DNA from: Lepeophtheirus salmonis
Taxonomy: Eukaryota; Arthropoda; Copepoda; Siphonostomatoida; Caligidae
NCBI RefSeq assembly: GCF_016086655.4
Contig: NC_052136.2
Coordinates: forward strand, 3,844,001 to 3,908,000
Length of the DNA stretch: 64,000 nt
Direction of reading: 5' to 3'
Below the pieces are notes generated by a model, which was not told where the DNA came from, did no database searches, and saw only the letters and a list, made by a program, of their open reading frames with translations. Positions 11,107-22,371 of this stretch are shown one piece after another. The position numbers were made by a program, and so were the translations under genes. Positions within the stretch are counted from its first letter, which is position 1. Each line of letters starts with the position of its first letter.

Positions 11107-11382
11107 TAGTACTGTGGGTAGGTCAATATTTAGGACTGAAGACTACAGTCATGTCCAATTCACTCTCGGTCTGGTCCTGTTCAGTCCTGAATATCAGTCC
11201 TAAAAATATATAAGTTCGGTTCTTGATGACGTCAATCAACTTTATTGATTATTTTTTAAATAAGTTCTAGTACTGACAGTCCAGAGGACCGACGGTCTGA
11301 AAAACCGATGCCAAGGACTGCTATGACTGATTCTAAGACTGGACTGATCAGCTCTGAATAAATAAGAACCTACACAACACTA
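11107..11382. mobile_element. hAT-type non-autonomous element with 8-bp TSD
   Basis: This 276-bp element has imperfect TIRs: TAGTACTGTGGGTAGG at the left and the reverse complement TAGTGTTGTGTAGG at the right. It is flanked by a perfect 8-bp direct duplication, TCTATAAT, at 11099-11106 and 11383-11390. An 8-bp duplication is the hallmark of hAT-superfamily insertion. The interior has no coding capacity. It carries multiple GGACTGA/AGTCC-like short motifs. A second copy, split by a nested insertion, lies at 58882-59516, and a third fragment is near 47.01 kb. Confidence 0.85.
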
Positions 11383-11390
11383 TCTATAAT

Positions 11391-12000
11391 TAAGTAATGA
11401 TGTATGGAGTAGGTGGTAGGAAAACACAGATAGAAAAAGAAAATTAATCAATTAATTTTGTAAGTATAAATGACACTGAAAACAAAAAATAGTTTTTACT
11501 TGAATTAAAAAGTATTAACCGTACGATCTTCTCTGTACTCAAGTCTATAATAACAAGGTGACCCAGGATGAGAGTATCATAAATTTTAACACAATTAAAT
11601 AAAGTGTATTGAGTGTAGAGTAAACGTTACCCAAGTTCCCAGCACTTGAATGTATTTTCAAGGCTGGGGGATTACATAATGGGGACGTAATCAGAGGAGT
11701 AGGCAAGCCGTTGTACAATTTTGGAAATAAAAAAATTGTTCTTTTTTATCAATACCAAATTTGACAAATAATTTATATAAGAAGAAACTAAAAACTTAAA
11801 AAATATTAGAGCGAAAATATATAAAAAGAGACTAAATTTATTTAATGCGAGGGAAATTCAATATATTTAATTCAAAATTTATGATATTTTTTAAGTTTTT
11901 TTATTGAAAAGGAATTTTTGATAGTGATAACTATAAAAATTCAACAAAAGAAAGGGGATGGTCAATGGTCCCTTAGCTCCTAGGATTCTGATGTCCCTCC
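11391..12000. other. AT-rich intergenic sequence
   Basis: No gene or named repeat is seen. A slightly more GC-balanced patch at about 11620-11710 has no coding features. Confidence 0.4.
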
Positions 12001-12004
12001 AAAG

Positions 12005-12375
12005 TCAAATACATGGTAATATCCAGCAGGATATGGCTTTAACTCACCCTTCAAAAGAATTGAAAGAATGGTGCAAAAACTATTTTGAGCATTTTTGGCC
12101 AAAAAATTTTTTTTGACATCCCTCTTCCCCTGATCTTAACCCCTTTAATTTTCAATGTAGGTCATGGTCAAAGTGGACGCTGATGAAGTTTCCAGACTCA
12201 ATAAGGAATCCTTGATACCCTCGATGTGCGCAAAATATTCCAAATGACGTTGAGCATACTAGCTGCAAGTCAGTGATGTGGTGTACAGAACTAGGGCAAG
12301 TCTATTGAATCTGATATTCAATAGATATATTGTTTCACAATATTAATGCAGCGGGGCTACAAAACTCTGTACCAC
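12005..12375 (+). pseudogene. Tc1-like transposase relic, C-terminal half
   Basis: The plus strand reads N-T-W, then Q-Q-D-M-A-L-T-H-P-S-K-E, then W-C-K-N-Y-F-E-H-F-W-P-K-N. This corresponds to the second catalytic aspartate (QQD) and the following helix. A frameshift then precedes traces of D-I-P-L-P-L-I-L-T-P-L-I-F, where P-S-S-P-D-L-N-P-L-D would be expected. A C-terminal tail with K-V-D-A-D-E-V-S-R-L-N is also readable. No TIRs were found. It is one of several independent, inactive Tc1-like families in the window. Confidence 0.7.
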
Positions 12376-12858
12376 TCTATAGATAAGAAAATATTTTTTC
12401 TAATTGCTACAAGTCATTTTACCTAAGAATGAAACCTCTAATATATATTTTTAAATGTATATTATTTTCATCATTATTTGAAAAATGATGGATATATAAG
12501 TTATGAATGAATCAATACGAAAACCTATAAATTATGTACAAAAGAGTTATTTGATAAATGTTGTTTATTCTCATATTTTCATTATATAATTACATATTTG
12601 ATTTATTTTTGGGTCTTGTGAAAGAAAATTAATTATAATTTAAAATGATTTACGTAAATGAGTTATTGTTTAATTCATTTGATGACATTTCAATTTAATT
12701 TGATAAGTGGAAACTCACTAATACTCTCATGTTTATAGGGTTTTTTCATTAAGAAAATGAAAAAAAAGTCACACAATACAAAATAATGCCAATAGGTTAA
12801 TATATATTTATGTTTGTACTTATATTGATTGCTTTGTTCTATAATTTTTATGCTATGC
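12376..12858. other. AT-rich sequence, nothing recognised
   Basis: Only AT-rich, non-coding sequence is visible. Confidence 0.45.
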
Positions 12859-13254
12859 TTATTCTAACAGTAAAATGCATTTTACGAACAACAAAAGGGG
12901 TATAGAAGAAGAAAAATGATAAGTACATAACAGCCCAAGAATATCATCCCAGTCGTCCAACAGATGGGTAAAATCATTTTGATCTGTGGGTGTTTCTCTG
13001 GTAAGGGGAAAGGACAGCTCCACTGCATTGAAGCAAGCATAGACGTAATCATTTACCCTCGAATTCTTGTGTGACAACCTCCGTCCCTCAGGACATTTTA
13101 ACTTAAAATGAGTCGTGCAATATGTCTTCCGGAACAAAAATAAACCAAAAATAAAGAAGTGACTCAAGAAAAAAGCAGTTAAGGTCATGAAATGACAGTC
13201 TCCGTACCTCAAGCCCATAGAACAATGGTTTCCAACCTTGTGAGACACCACCAT
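12859..13254 (-). CDS. Unassigned 131-codon open frame
   Basis: This is the longest open frame here that I cannot explain by a transposable element. It has a hydrophobic stretch at about residues 27-42 (A-F-F-L-S-H-F-F-I-F-G-L-F-L-F) and a second at the C-terminus. Between them lies a polar part with acidic L-L-D-D-W-D-D-I-L-G-L-L. Local GC is higher than in the neighbours. There is no domain I recognise, no upstream promoter evidence, and the frame may be chance. If real it could be an exon, since splice-like sites cannot be excluded. Confidence 0.15.
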   Translation of the reverse strand: MVVSHKVGNHCSMGLRYGDCHFMTLTAFFLSHFFIFGLFLFRKTYCTTHFKLKCPEGRRLSHKNSRVNDYVYACFNAVELSFPLTRETPTDQNDFTHLLDDWDDILGLLCTYHFSSSIPLLLFVKCILLLE

Positions 13255-13479
13255 AACTGAGGTAGTTGGCCTTTTAAAAAGTTGTTGAATGATACGGAAT
13301 GCCCTTGTGTTGTATTCTCGTTAAATATCAATATTATCTCAATATAAGAGTGAACTCTATTAGAATTTACAAATAATTAGGACAATGAAATAAAGTCAGG
13401 GATTTTTAAAGTATGTATTTACTTTTATACTTGAAGCAGGGATTTAAAAGTAACAATGTGTCACATCCAGAGACAATTC

Positions 13480-13656
13480 CTCAATCACGTTCTTGTGTCA
13501 TTTTCTCGACTTTTACGTAAACTAAGAAGTGCAGATTTGTTTTGTTTTGTAACTAATTATTTATACTTGAATATATCGAAATTTGAATTAATTTTAATCA
13601 CTCAACTTTTATTAATGAATGAATTAGTAATTTTTCGGATTTCAATGTACCATCCG
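13480..13656 (-). mobile_element. 5' end fragment of a Tc1-like element
   Basis: This fragment matches the first ~170 bp of the Tc1-like element at 52.03-52.57 kb, in the same orientation. Shared landmarks are TCATTTTCTCGACTT, an ATATATCGAAAT block and the outer ACCATCCG end next to TA (13657-13658). Only the non-coding 5' end survives. Confidence 0.72.
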
Positions 13657-13659
13657 TAG

Positions 13660-15005
13660 TGGTGTCTTGATAGTAACGCATTTAAAACAATACTAAACTA
13701 TTGAGACCAGTACTTTCTGTGTCATTATGTAATGAAAATATCTATGTTCTACATTTTTAAAATCATTTTGTATTAAAGAAAAAGTTATCTAGTTTAGGCT
13801 GAGATAATTCCTTATAATGGCATTTTTATGTAAAGAGTAAAAGTAGCCATTAGCGGGAAGATATTTACGTAAATCCCACGCTGTATCTATAAAGAAGAAA
13901 GTGAGCGAGAATTACTCTGATATCGATCTTTTTTCACAATTCTACTCAAAGTCGAATGGAAGCTCACATCTATAACTCCCAGACATTACCTCAGTATTAC
14001 TTTTTGTCCTTCATGATCACGCAAACATATTATCCTGAGATGCTCTGTTGTCAAGAATGAAAGATTAATGATAATCACTTTAGAACCCCCCCCCAACCCA
14101 TACAACCCCTCCCCTCCCCCATGACTGTTCGGATTGCCAACTACAAAAAATTTAACATGCGAGTTAATCCACGTACAACTCTATCTATGGAGTTTGTCTT
14201 AATAGCAAGAAACTAAACACCTAGAAGTGACGTATTAAAGTACTTTATTTTGTTATTTGTTAGGAATTTAGACTCATAGATATGTGAACTTCAATTCAGA
14301 ATTGAAACGGGATGTTATGTACATAGACTTTTAGTCATTTGGCTTGACGGTCACTTATGAATAGCTTTCATTTGGAAACGCATTTATCTTTCCCATTCGT
14401 AGCTATATAAATAGAAATATACCAAAAAAGCTATAAATAAAGACTAACCCAATTTAAAATATTTGTGACAAATATTGTAACTGTATCTCCATATTTGAAC
14501 TGATCCTGTCATCTCAAGCACTAGCTTCAACCGTAAATCCCTCCCTAAAGAATTAAAACATGACATTGCATTTTTTTATTTATTCTTTAATGATCAATCA
14601 CTATTTCTAACATGTTTGATTTGTCTGTAAAAGGATATATTTGAGGATGAGAAATTGTTAATTCCAATTGGTCATGTGTGTTGTTTACTTATTAGTAATT
14701 AGCTTACATACCCGAGAGTAGTGGCATAATATTGCATGTGTTATTGTTGATGAGTAGTTTGTATATTTAGTCGAGTGAAAAGCCCGTTGCCTGGCACATA
14801 AACGGCGACTCTATCATTAAAATTACTATTTTTAGTATCAACTTGTATACAAGACGTGTATAAGCTTTTCAGCTATTAGACAATTGATTCGTGAGATAAA
14901 TTATTATTAGTGAATCAACATTTCCTACTGTTACAAAAATATATAAAAAATAACCTTATTTGTTAATGAAGCATTGCTTTTTGATGATTATTATACTGTT
15001 GAATC
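13660..15005. other. AT-rich sequence, nothing recognised
   Basis: A polycytosine-rich tract lies at 14088-14120. Otherwise no gene, RNA gene or mobile-element end is supported. Confidence 0.45.
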
Positions 15006-15009
15006 AAGG

Positions 15010-15260
15010 GTTTGCCTTGATAAACGTTATTTGGACTCTGCGCCAGTAAAATCAACCGTTAAAAAAATAATTTCCTGATATTAAATTAAGGAAAAGGATA
15101 ATCTAAGACGATGCACGTAGTGGAAGTCCAAAAGAGGCAGTATTTGGCAAAAATATCAAGAAAGTCTACAAAATAACTTTGAATTCTCGTAAAGTCGGAA
15201 GAACTGGTAATGAATGGGTTTCAAGTTGTATTTTCTTGACTCCAGACGAGTCTCGTTTTT
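15010..15260 (+). pseudogene. Mariner transposase N-terminal relic
   Basis: Pieces in shifting frames read D-S-A-P-V-K-S-T-V-K-K and then D-D-A-R-S-G-S-P-K-E-A-V followed by N-I-K-K-V-Y-K-I-T-L-N-S-R-K-V. These correspond to the linker between the two helix-turn-helix motifs of SETMAR/mariner transposases (the R-S-G-R-P hook, here R-S-G-S-P). At least one frameshift separates the two parts. The catalytic domain is not present and no TIR was found. Confidence 0.68.
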
Positions 15261-15261
15261 C

Positions 15262-16105
15262 GTAATTTAGTCATTTTACAGCACATTTTGTGTCTCCCAC
15301 TTTGTAAGTGGGTTGAAGGTTTTAATGGTCATTTTTGTGTTCTACGGCTCAAATAATAATAATTCTGGTTTTCAGTAGAAATAGACAAAGCATTGGATTC
15401 GGTTTTCGGAATCGCAGAAGGAAAATGAGGTTCTTTGGAAACTGAATTTGTTTCTGCGCCTACTCCAGTGTACCAAAGTCGACTAATAAATATGTATATC
15501 ATATCAAAGCAAAATATTATTCAGTTTCTCTTCATATCGAAGCTCTAATTTCCCTTTTTACTATTTAATTTTTTTTTGTGTCCAGTTACTATTCAGGTCT
15601 GTCGTACTAAGTTAAAACTAATATAATCGAGTTATTTTGTTCTGTCGTTATGATCGTAAGTCTACCAAAGTTGAGAGGAAAAATATTGCACTACTTTAAT
15701 GATCACTCCTTCTTTTTCTTCTGTACCTTTATTTCCGTCAAAGAAATGGGGCTTCCAAGTGCATTTGTAGTTTGGGAGTACTTTGATATCGGCTATGTGG
15801 CAAAGTTCAGGCTGAAATTTTTGAAAAGGCTAAAATAGTCTCTGGTTGTCGCTCTGGATCAGTTGACTATAAGAGATTATTTTTCACTGCAGGTGACAAT
15901 ATAAATGTTAGCGCAGTCGTCTTAGTCCAGAAAATGTGGAAGACCAATTTTTTCTTTCTAAGAATCTCCTATTCTTCAACTAAGTCTATTAAGGACTATT
16001 AATAGGGATTTTTTTATTATTATTTTTGGTACGGGACTTAATACTTCTTATTAAAAGTTATTTTTACATATTCTTAAATTAACTTAACATCATTTATCAT
16101 CCTGT
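15262..16105. other. AT-rich sequence, nothing recognised
   Basis: A 62-codon open frame at 15650 has no recognisable motif. No feature is called. Confidence 0.4.
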
Positions 16106-16109
16106 TTGA

Positions 16110-16295
16110 TCATTTATTGAAGGCTGAATTTATATGTACATTATGAACTTCGACGTTCGACCTTACTTCAGTGGACCCTCCGTCGGTATATCCGTAGTTT
16201 TCAACCATTGGGCCAAAATAAGTTTTGTAGAGATTATTGTTAATGTACTTATAGGTAGATGTTGGTGGTAGATTTCTATGCATGGAACTTTTCAC
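16110..16295 (-). CDS. Possible short terminal exon, unassigned
   Basis: This 61-codon frame has a protein-like rather than simple AT-driven composition (Y-F-G-P-M-V-E-N-Y-G-Y-T-D-G-G-S-T-E-V) and ends at a TGA. It could be the last exon of a gene whose upstream exons lie outside or are unrecognisable. No domain family is recognised and no splice site is convincing. It may be chance. Confidence 0.15.
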   Translation of the reverse strand: MKSSMHRNLPPTSTYKYINNNLYKTYFGPMVENYGYTDGGSTEVRSNVEVHNVHINSAFNK

Positions 16296-16840
16296 CTTAA
16301 ATCATTAAAATATTTATAAATATGTATTTTTACATTGGGCAGGATTTCATGTTTCAGGAATAAGAAGAGAGGGGTAAAAACTCAGAAATATGAACTTAAG
16401 GAGAATTCATTCACAAAATTATCCTCACAAACTAAGTGGTCATTGAAGGGAGATTGTAAATCAGGCCGAAAAATATATCTTTCCTTGTGGGAGGGGATAG
16501 AAGATTAAATAAAAAATTCATTGATTTGAATAAATTGTCAAGATGGCAAAATGACGTCACAGGGAACATGGGTCAAAAGCTTAAAAAAATAAAAGGTGTT
16601 TGTTTAACGGTATCACATAAAATATGTGGGTTTTTTTATGGCCCATTAATTTGTAATTGGGAGTATAAAGAAGGAATTTTATTTTCCTTAGCAGTTGTCA
16701 TTAGTATTTAATTTTGAGTAGTGAACATCCTTTCCTAAATAGATTCAATTATATTCAAAACCTGATTGAACATTCCTGCATGCTCATAAAAGACGGAGCA
16801 TAACCCTGAAGAATTGTTGAGGAGTAATAATTTGAAGTCC
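16296..16840. other. AT-rich sequence, nothing recognised
   Basis: A 74-codon open frame at 16487 has no recognisable domain. Nothing is called. Confidence 0.35.
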
Positions 16841-16844
16841 TTGT

Positions 16845-16968
16845 TGGACTCAGAGTAGAATTGGGGATCGACATCGGAGTAATTCCAGCACAAGTCCTCG
16901 TTTATATACTTTTTTCCGTCCTTCCTTGTTACAAGTGATTGTAACTGATCTAATGAAACGTCATGAGC
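16845..16968 (+). repeat. Dispersed repeat R1, copy 1
   Basis: This copy belongs to a dispersed ~130-bp repeat without a family name I know. Landmarks are GGGGATCGACATCGGAGTAA at 16863-16882 and AACTGATCTAATGAAACGTC at 16942-16961. Similar copies lie near 18.81, 52.60 and 59.89 kb and in partial form near 28.23, 28.45 and 58.27 kb. A minus-strand open frame (16735-17016) crosses it and is probably not a gene. Confidence 0.65.
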
Positions 16969-16974
16969 ATTATT

Positions 16975-18800
16975 CTTTCTCTCCTCCAAAACATTTCTCA
17001 AATTGCTAGTTACCACGTTGATTTTCGATTTTTGTTTTTTTTAACATGCCTATTCCACACCAGATTAACATCTTAGATTAAATCAATTCTTATAATGTGT
17101 CCTCTTCTCAAGAATAAAAGAATTATTATAAGACTTTGATGGGGAAAAAAATATATTGGGATGACTCATGTGTACTTTAGCCTTTAGAGCGCTCACAAAC
17201 AACAACAAACAAAAGTATTTTTATACAGCGTTGATATTTCATTCAAATCTTAACATATACTCAAAATACACATTAATTATGATATACATAAATAACCAAG
17301 AACAAATATATGTGGGAGCACTTTATACAATTCGCCATATATAGTGTATTAACACTTGCTGCTGTATGCACACGCCTGGAATAGTAAATAAATGCAACTA
17401 CATTGTTATTTCTTAGTCCATATATGTCCATGATATACATCATGGAGCATTATATACAGTGCACTCTGTGACTGCTGTCATATATTCAGATATGCATACT
17501 AACAGGAAAACAAACTTTGGTTTATTTAATAGATTATAACATAATAATAAAAAAATACTTGGTACATAGGGGAGGGTTAAGAAAAGAATCACGTAGGCCT
17601 ACATGGGGGAAGATGAGTTACCAATTAAGAGAAAAAATAATCACTTGCTTTATGAATGACTCCTTATAAAGTGGACCCGTGTAGGAATACCGTCTAAAAA
17701 ATTAAATGGCACACAAACTTGGGTTTGTGTTAGAATATCTGTTAATACATTTCTACTGGTTTTAATATTGTCCATCTATTGACCAGTATATTATTCAAAA
17801 CACATTCCCTTGATTTAAACAACTTGGCAGAGAGGGTTCATCACTAACTTTGTGTATGATACTACCTAAATATTACAAGTTATTTTGCTAAGCAACGTCA
17901 TCCAAGACTGACATCCGTTAGTTCTTCCTGAGCCTGGAAACTACATTGGTAACCCTAATGATCATACTATTTAGATAAGGTAAAAACATAGTCCAAAGGG
18001 GTACTTGCTTATAACGAAAACTGCATTGGTCTCACCCTTGACCATACCCTAATTGCAAAATCAAAGGGATGAATATCAGGTTAAGAGAGAGACTAACTTT
18101 GTTTGGTGTCAAATGAGGTTTTTGTACTATTCTATATTCATTTCGAGTCTGGACTGGGGCTCCTTCCTAATGTTTGAATATGTACTGAATTGTGTTAACG
18201 AAGTCTCTACACACAATAGCCCTACTTTAATCATGTTAATATCAATAACACAATAATTCTGAAAAAACCCTGTATCTGCAAAAGTATTCTCAAAGCTTCT
18301 ATCCAAATAATAATTAATTTTTTTTTGTTTGATGATATTAAATTTGGTTTTTTTAAACCACATAATCTTCTTTTAGCTTCGGTGTTTATCCTTTTAATCC
18401 AACAAAAAAGTACTTTAAAATTTTTCTTCAAAATGTGCATTTACAACTTCTTTGAACACATTGTCTTTGTTTTTCTTCAAAAACATATATTTCTATTATA
18501 ATGCTAAGTTGGTCTACAAGCTTTCATTTTGTCTCGATTTCGTTTCCTCATATTTTTCAAGTCAATTTATCTATTATTTTGTCAATAATTAGAAATGATG
18601 ACTGGAACTGTAGGCTTCCGACTTGATGTGATTTATAACTCAAAGACAAACGACTTGAGTTGAACTCCAACGTCAGTTTATATTGATCCGAGGAATATTA
18701 ATACTCTTGAAGAGAGAACAATAAGTATAAAATAATCACTAGTCCCTGAAAGGCAAAATATAAATTTTAGGATTAGTTGGGGATTTATAAACTGTTTAGG
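16975..18800. other. AT-rich sequence, nothing recognised
   Basis: Several 60-80-codon open frames overlap on both strands around 18.05-18.44 kb, which is typical of AT-rich non-coding sequence. No domain, RNA gene or element end is recognised. Confidence 0.4.
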
Positions 18801-18805
18801 TTATT

Positions 18806-18941
18806 ATTGGACTTGGAGTATAATAAAGGATCCACATTGGGGTAACTCCTGCATATGTTCTTTCCAAATACGGAGAGGGATTTGTGTTTATTTATTAGGT
18901 CTGACAGCTGTCCTAGCTTATCTAATAAAACGTCTTGGCAA
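18806..18941 (+). repeat. Dispersed repeat R1, copy 2
   Basis: Shared landmarks with the other copies are ACTTGGAGTATAATAAAGGA (18811-18830), a GTAACTCCTGCA block and CTTATCTAATAAAACGTCTT (18917-18936). The landmarks sit in the same order and at similar spacing as at 16.85 and 59.89 kb. Confidence 0.62.
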
Positions 18942-19507
18942 CTAAAATTCTCTCTTTAAAAATATTCCTCAAGCAGTCAGTGGCTGTCTACCATGACATT
19001 TTAAGATTTTTTTTTAGCAGACCAGTAGGGTCACATTTTAAGTAACTCTTCTGATCAATAAACCTCATAAAGCTTAGCTGTTCTCTTCCCCAACATTTTT
19101 TCAAATTCTCAGGATGATCACGTACATTTTCTATTTTTTTTTTTTTTCACATACATTTGAATTCCTTACAATGAACCTTCACAATATAAAAAGCCTGTTC
19201 TGCGAATTTGTTTTAAAGGTTTAGAGTTTACCTTTTAAGCCGATTTGAAAATTATATTTAAATTTTCTATACGTTGAAAAACATACTTTTTGATAAATAT
19301 CTACAAAGAAAAATTTCACAATGGAAATAATAAAAAAATATAAAAATAAAAATATATCAAATCTTGATAAGAAATAAAAAAAAACGAGGATATATTATAC
19401 AGAAAATATGAAAAACTTAACAATGAAGTAAACGTCAGGGGGGAGGGGGTTAAATTCCGCAATTACTCTCTTCCTGTCATTTCAGTGACTACGCCTTTAT
19501 TACATAT

Positions 19508-19930
19508 TAGTGATGGGACAATTTTCAAAAAATCCCAATGCCGATTCCGATGAGATTCTAGTAAAAATTTTCAAATCCAATACCAATTCTATTATATTTT
19601 AAATAATAGCTAAAAAATACGATTTTTCTATCAGGGGCGTCCATTATATTATATTTTTGGTTTTTGGAATGTTTTTGAGAAATGGAATTTGTAAATTTAA
19701 AATTTTTGAGAAAAATTTCAAATATATAAAAATTTTAGTAACAATTCAATTAAATATTAAATATTAAATTTTCTAGTAAAATTCAAGAATTCCTTACTTT
19801 GGAGGTGTGAGGGCTACTTTTTTTTTTTTTTCATAACTTACAAAATTAATACCAGTATTAATTAAGAATCGGAATTGCAACCCAAAAATTATTCTCCCAA
19901 AACTGATTAATATTAATCGTCCCATTACTA
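19508..19930. mobile_element. hAT-type MITE with internal insertion
   Basis: The ends TAGTGATGGGACAATT (left) and TAGTAATGGGACGATT (right, inverted) form short TIRs. They are flanked by an 8-bp near-perfect duplication, TTACATAT at 19500-19507 and TAACATAT at 19931-19938. Both features are typical of hAT insertions. Inside, CAGGGGCGTCCATTATATTA at about 19634 begins sequence resembling the element at 51.77 kb, so a second MITE seems nested in it. There is no coding capacity. Confidence 0.75.
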
Positions 19931-20114
19931 TAACATATGCACCACTCACTGCCAAACAATATATAGTTGTTGATTTATATTGTATATCCACTGTTAAACT
20001 CCATTTTGAATAAAATCACATCAATATCTAAATGAATAGAATCATTGTTTAGAGATGATTTTGGATGAGATTGATTGTGATATATAGACATTCACCTCCC
20101 CCTAGATAAACAAC

Positions 20115-20700
20115 AGTAATGAACCCTCACCCTCCCATTTATACCCCGAAAGTTGGGATATTTTCATGTATCGCCGGTTCTAAAAAAAGGAATGAAACCC
20201 ACCACCGTCAGATAAGTTACCTTCAAAGGCCACTCCCAACACATCGATTTATATTCAGTAAGATTGGGCTGCTTTTGGGTACTTCCAGTTCCTTAAACCA
20301 GATGAAATCAAAAACCGCCTCAAATTTCTGGGGCCCTTTGAGTTGTAAATGTAAGTAGTGGTGGTGGGTTTTATCCCATTTTAGGGGCCGGCGGCAATCC
20401 GAAAAAAAATCAACATTGGCATGTAAAGGGGCTGGGAGGGTCTCTTAGTAGTTCCTTAAATAGTGGCAGTGGATTTCATCCCATTTTTGCCCGCACCGTG
20501 CATGAAAATATCCCAACATTTGGGTGGTAATAGGTGTTGTAAGGGTCTCTCCGTGTTTGCTTAAATAGTTTCAGTGGGTTTCCTCCGATTTGGGGACACG
20601 GCGGTACCCAAAACAGGCCCAACATTTGGTTGTATAAAGGGGCTGGTAGGGCCTCTTACTGGTAGTTTATATAGTAGTAGTGGTGGTGGGGGTATGTTTC
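20115..20700. repeat. Inverted satellite-like array with 105-bp period
   Basis: The right half has three units whose start motif GTGG(G/A)TTT falls at about 20364, 20469 and 20574, exactly 105 bp apart, with a fourth beginning near 20679. Units share CATTTTGGGG-type, CCAACATTTGG and AGGGTCTCT segments. The left half (20119-20340) holds two related units in the opposite orientation, for example AATGAAACCCACCACCGTCA at 20191. The whole forms a dyad centred near 20.35 kb. GC content is well above the surroundings. The open frame 20119-20358 is part of the array, not a gene. Confidence 0.8.
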
Positions 20701-20768
20701 AGGTGGGAAATGTCTGAATGGAATATATATCTCAACGCCATTTGGAGGAGCCCCATATTATGTTCTAT

Positions 20769-20882
20769 GGTCGACGTTCTGTAGGTCGACTTTTTGTCTA
20801 TTTGACGTCTAGTATATTCGACGTTTAGTCTATTCGACATTTTGTCCATTCGGCGTTATGTTGGTCGACGTTTTGTCAACGC
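20769..20882. repeat. Minisatellite, 15-16-bp unit with GTCGAC core
   Basis: Seven diverged units of the form (G/T)TCGACGTTTTGTC(T/A) follow one another. The core CGA/TGA falls at 15 or 16 bp steps, with G positions 20073-type spacing seen at 20773, 20788, 20804, 20820, 20836, 20852 and 20867. Several units contain the palindrome GTCGAC. No unit boundary matches a transposon end, but the array abuts the Tc1-like remnant on its right. Confidence 0.8.
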
Positions 20883-20883
20883 A

Positions 20884-21390
20884 CTAAGTCCATGAGGATC
20901 CATGCAAGAGATCTCGGCGTTTTCATAGAAGAATTTCCAAAGATATATCAAAAAAGTGGGTGAAGAAAGCTTAGTGAGGTTGGAGAGGCCAATTTTGAGA
21001 CTAAAAATGAAAAAAAAAACATCTCCTCCGTAGAAAAACTCTTTTTTGACACTTTTGTCCCTCAATAGGCCTGATGAAAACCCACCACGATAACACTTTT
21101 CGTGTGCATGTCAAGGGGAAGGCCTGTAGTTTCTGTCATACACACACCAAGGTCATCAAAGCCACTGGGACGCCATGTCAGAGGGCTACATCTCCAGATG
21201 GTGCAAAGCCTTCCGGTCCCACCTAGAAGCCATCATTGGTGCTGAAGGAGGCTACCATAATGATTGAGAGAGCTCAGACACGCATCTAATTATAGTACTA
21301 ATTTTGTTGAAATTATATTGTTCATTCTAATTATATATATCCTGTTGAAGTTTAAAATTCAAAGTGCTTAGATTTAAATGTACCACTTGG
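20884..21390 (+). mobile_element. Tc1-like deletion derivative, 5' end lost
   Basis: The left part (from ~20890) corresponds to A-R-D-L-G-V of the DNA-binding region. After a few dozen codons the sequence jumps to a C-terminal portion (from ~21105, GCATGTCAAGGGGAAGGCC) also present at 47.44 kb. It then runs through an A-T-I-M-I-E-R-A-Q-T type tail to the 3' TIR (ACCACTTGG, 21382-21390) beside TA. The catalytic core and the 5' TIR are missing, the latter replaced by the minisatellite. The same family occurs at 13.48, 27.42, 47.44, 52.03 and 57.94 kb. Confidence 0.72.
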
Positions 21391-21392
21391 TA

Positions 21393-22370
21393 CATGGGAA
21401 TAAATTCACATAAGTTTATTAAAAATTGCAAAATTTAAAAATAATTATAGTAAAAATACATTTTTACTACAATTAAATGTATGTTTCAGGAGCATACTTA
21501 ATTTCCCGTGATAATATCCATTTCAAACAAATTAAAAACATTTTTATTAAATTTGGGGTACAGAAAATCCCAGTTTAGTAAGTAAAGGTAGAAGAAAATA
21601 GAATAATTTCTTATTTTCTTTTATCTTTTTAAATGGAAATCTTTCTTTTTACGACACCAATTTTTTTTTTTTCCAAAAAGTTTTTTTTTCCTTTTTTTAT
21701 CAGGTAATTTAATCTTTTTTTAATGTACATTCCTAATTTATATATATTAAAGTTTTTTCTGTACCTTCAGTTTGTCCATATTGATGCTACAAAGGTACGT
21801 ACAAACTATTTTCTAATGCGATTACTGATATTTTACCAATGATTGTATGTACCCGTACCTCTAAAAGTGTATTTCTTGTTCGGCCACAATCGGTTGATTG
21901 GTTAATGCTTTACTTGACCGAAAAGGCTGAGTCGTGAGATGCACATTTCTACAAAAAAATCATATTTGAGCACGGATTTATCCATTTAATCCTGATTTAT
22001 TTATGTTAGCAGGATGACCGTTAAGAAAAAAAGAGCTATGGAAACGAAATTAACAAGTCTTGGCAATGAATAAATTGGATCTAGGATTTTTTACCAAATG
22101 TCAGGGAGGCACATTTTCTGTCATACTGTTTTGAAGACTTACATAGGACACAACAAATGCATTCATTCATATATCAAATGAATACTTTGCATATTAAGCA
22201 CTTCTTGGTTACAAATAGAAAAAAAAAATCTTATTTTTCTAAATGATAAAAATAAAATGTAAGAGCAAATATTGAAGAACTTATTCGATACCGATACGAT
22301 GCAGATATTGAATATTTTGACCAATACGAGAATCTTTTGAAAAGTCCGTGCAAATTCTGAGAATGCCACA
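21393..22370. other. AT-rich sequence, nothing recognised
   Basis: T-rich tracts cluster at 21600-21730. No gene or element end is recognised. Confidence 0.4.
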
Positions 22371-22371
22371 G

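Noticed and set aside
16735..17016. 93-codon minus frame that looks protein-like
   Set aside because: It crosses dispersed repeat R1, whose other copies do not keep the frame open.
20119..20358. 79-codon frame with protein-like composition
   Set aside because: It lies in the inverted satellite array and its sequence recurs in inverted orientation.
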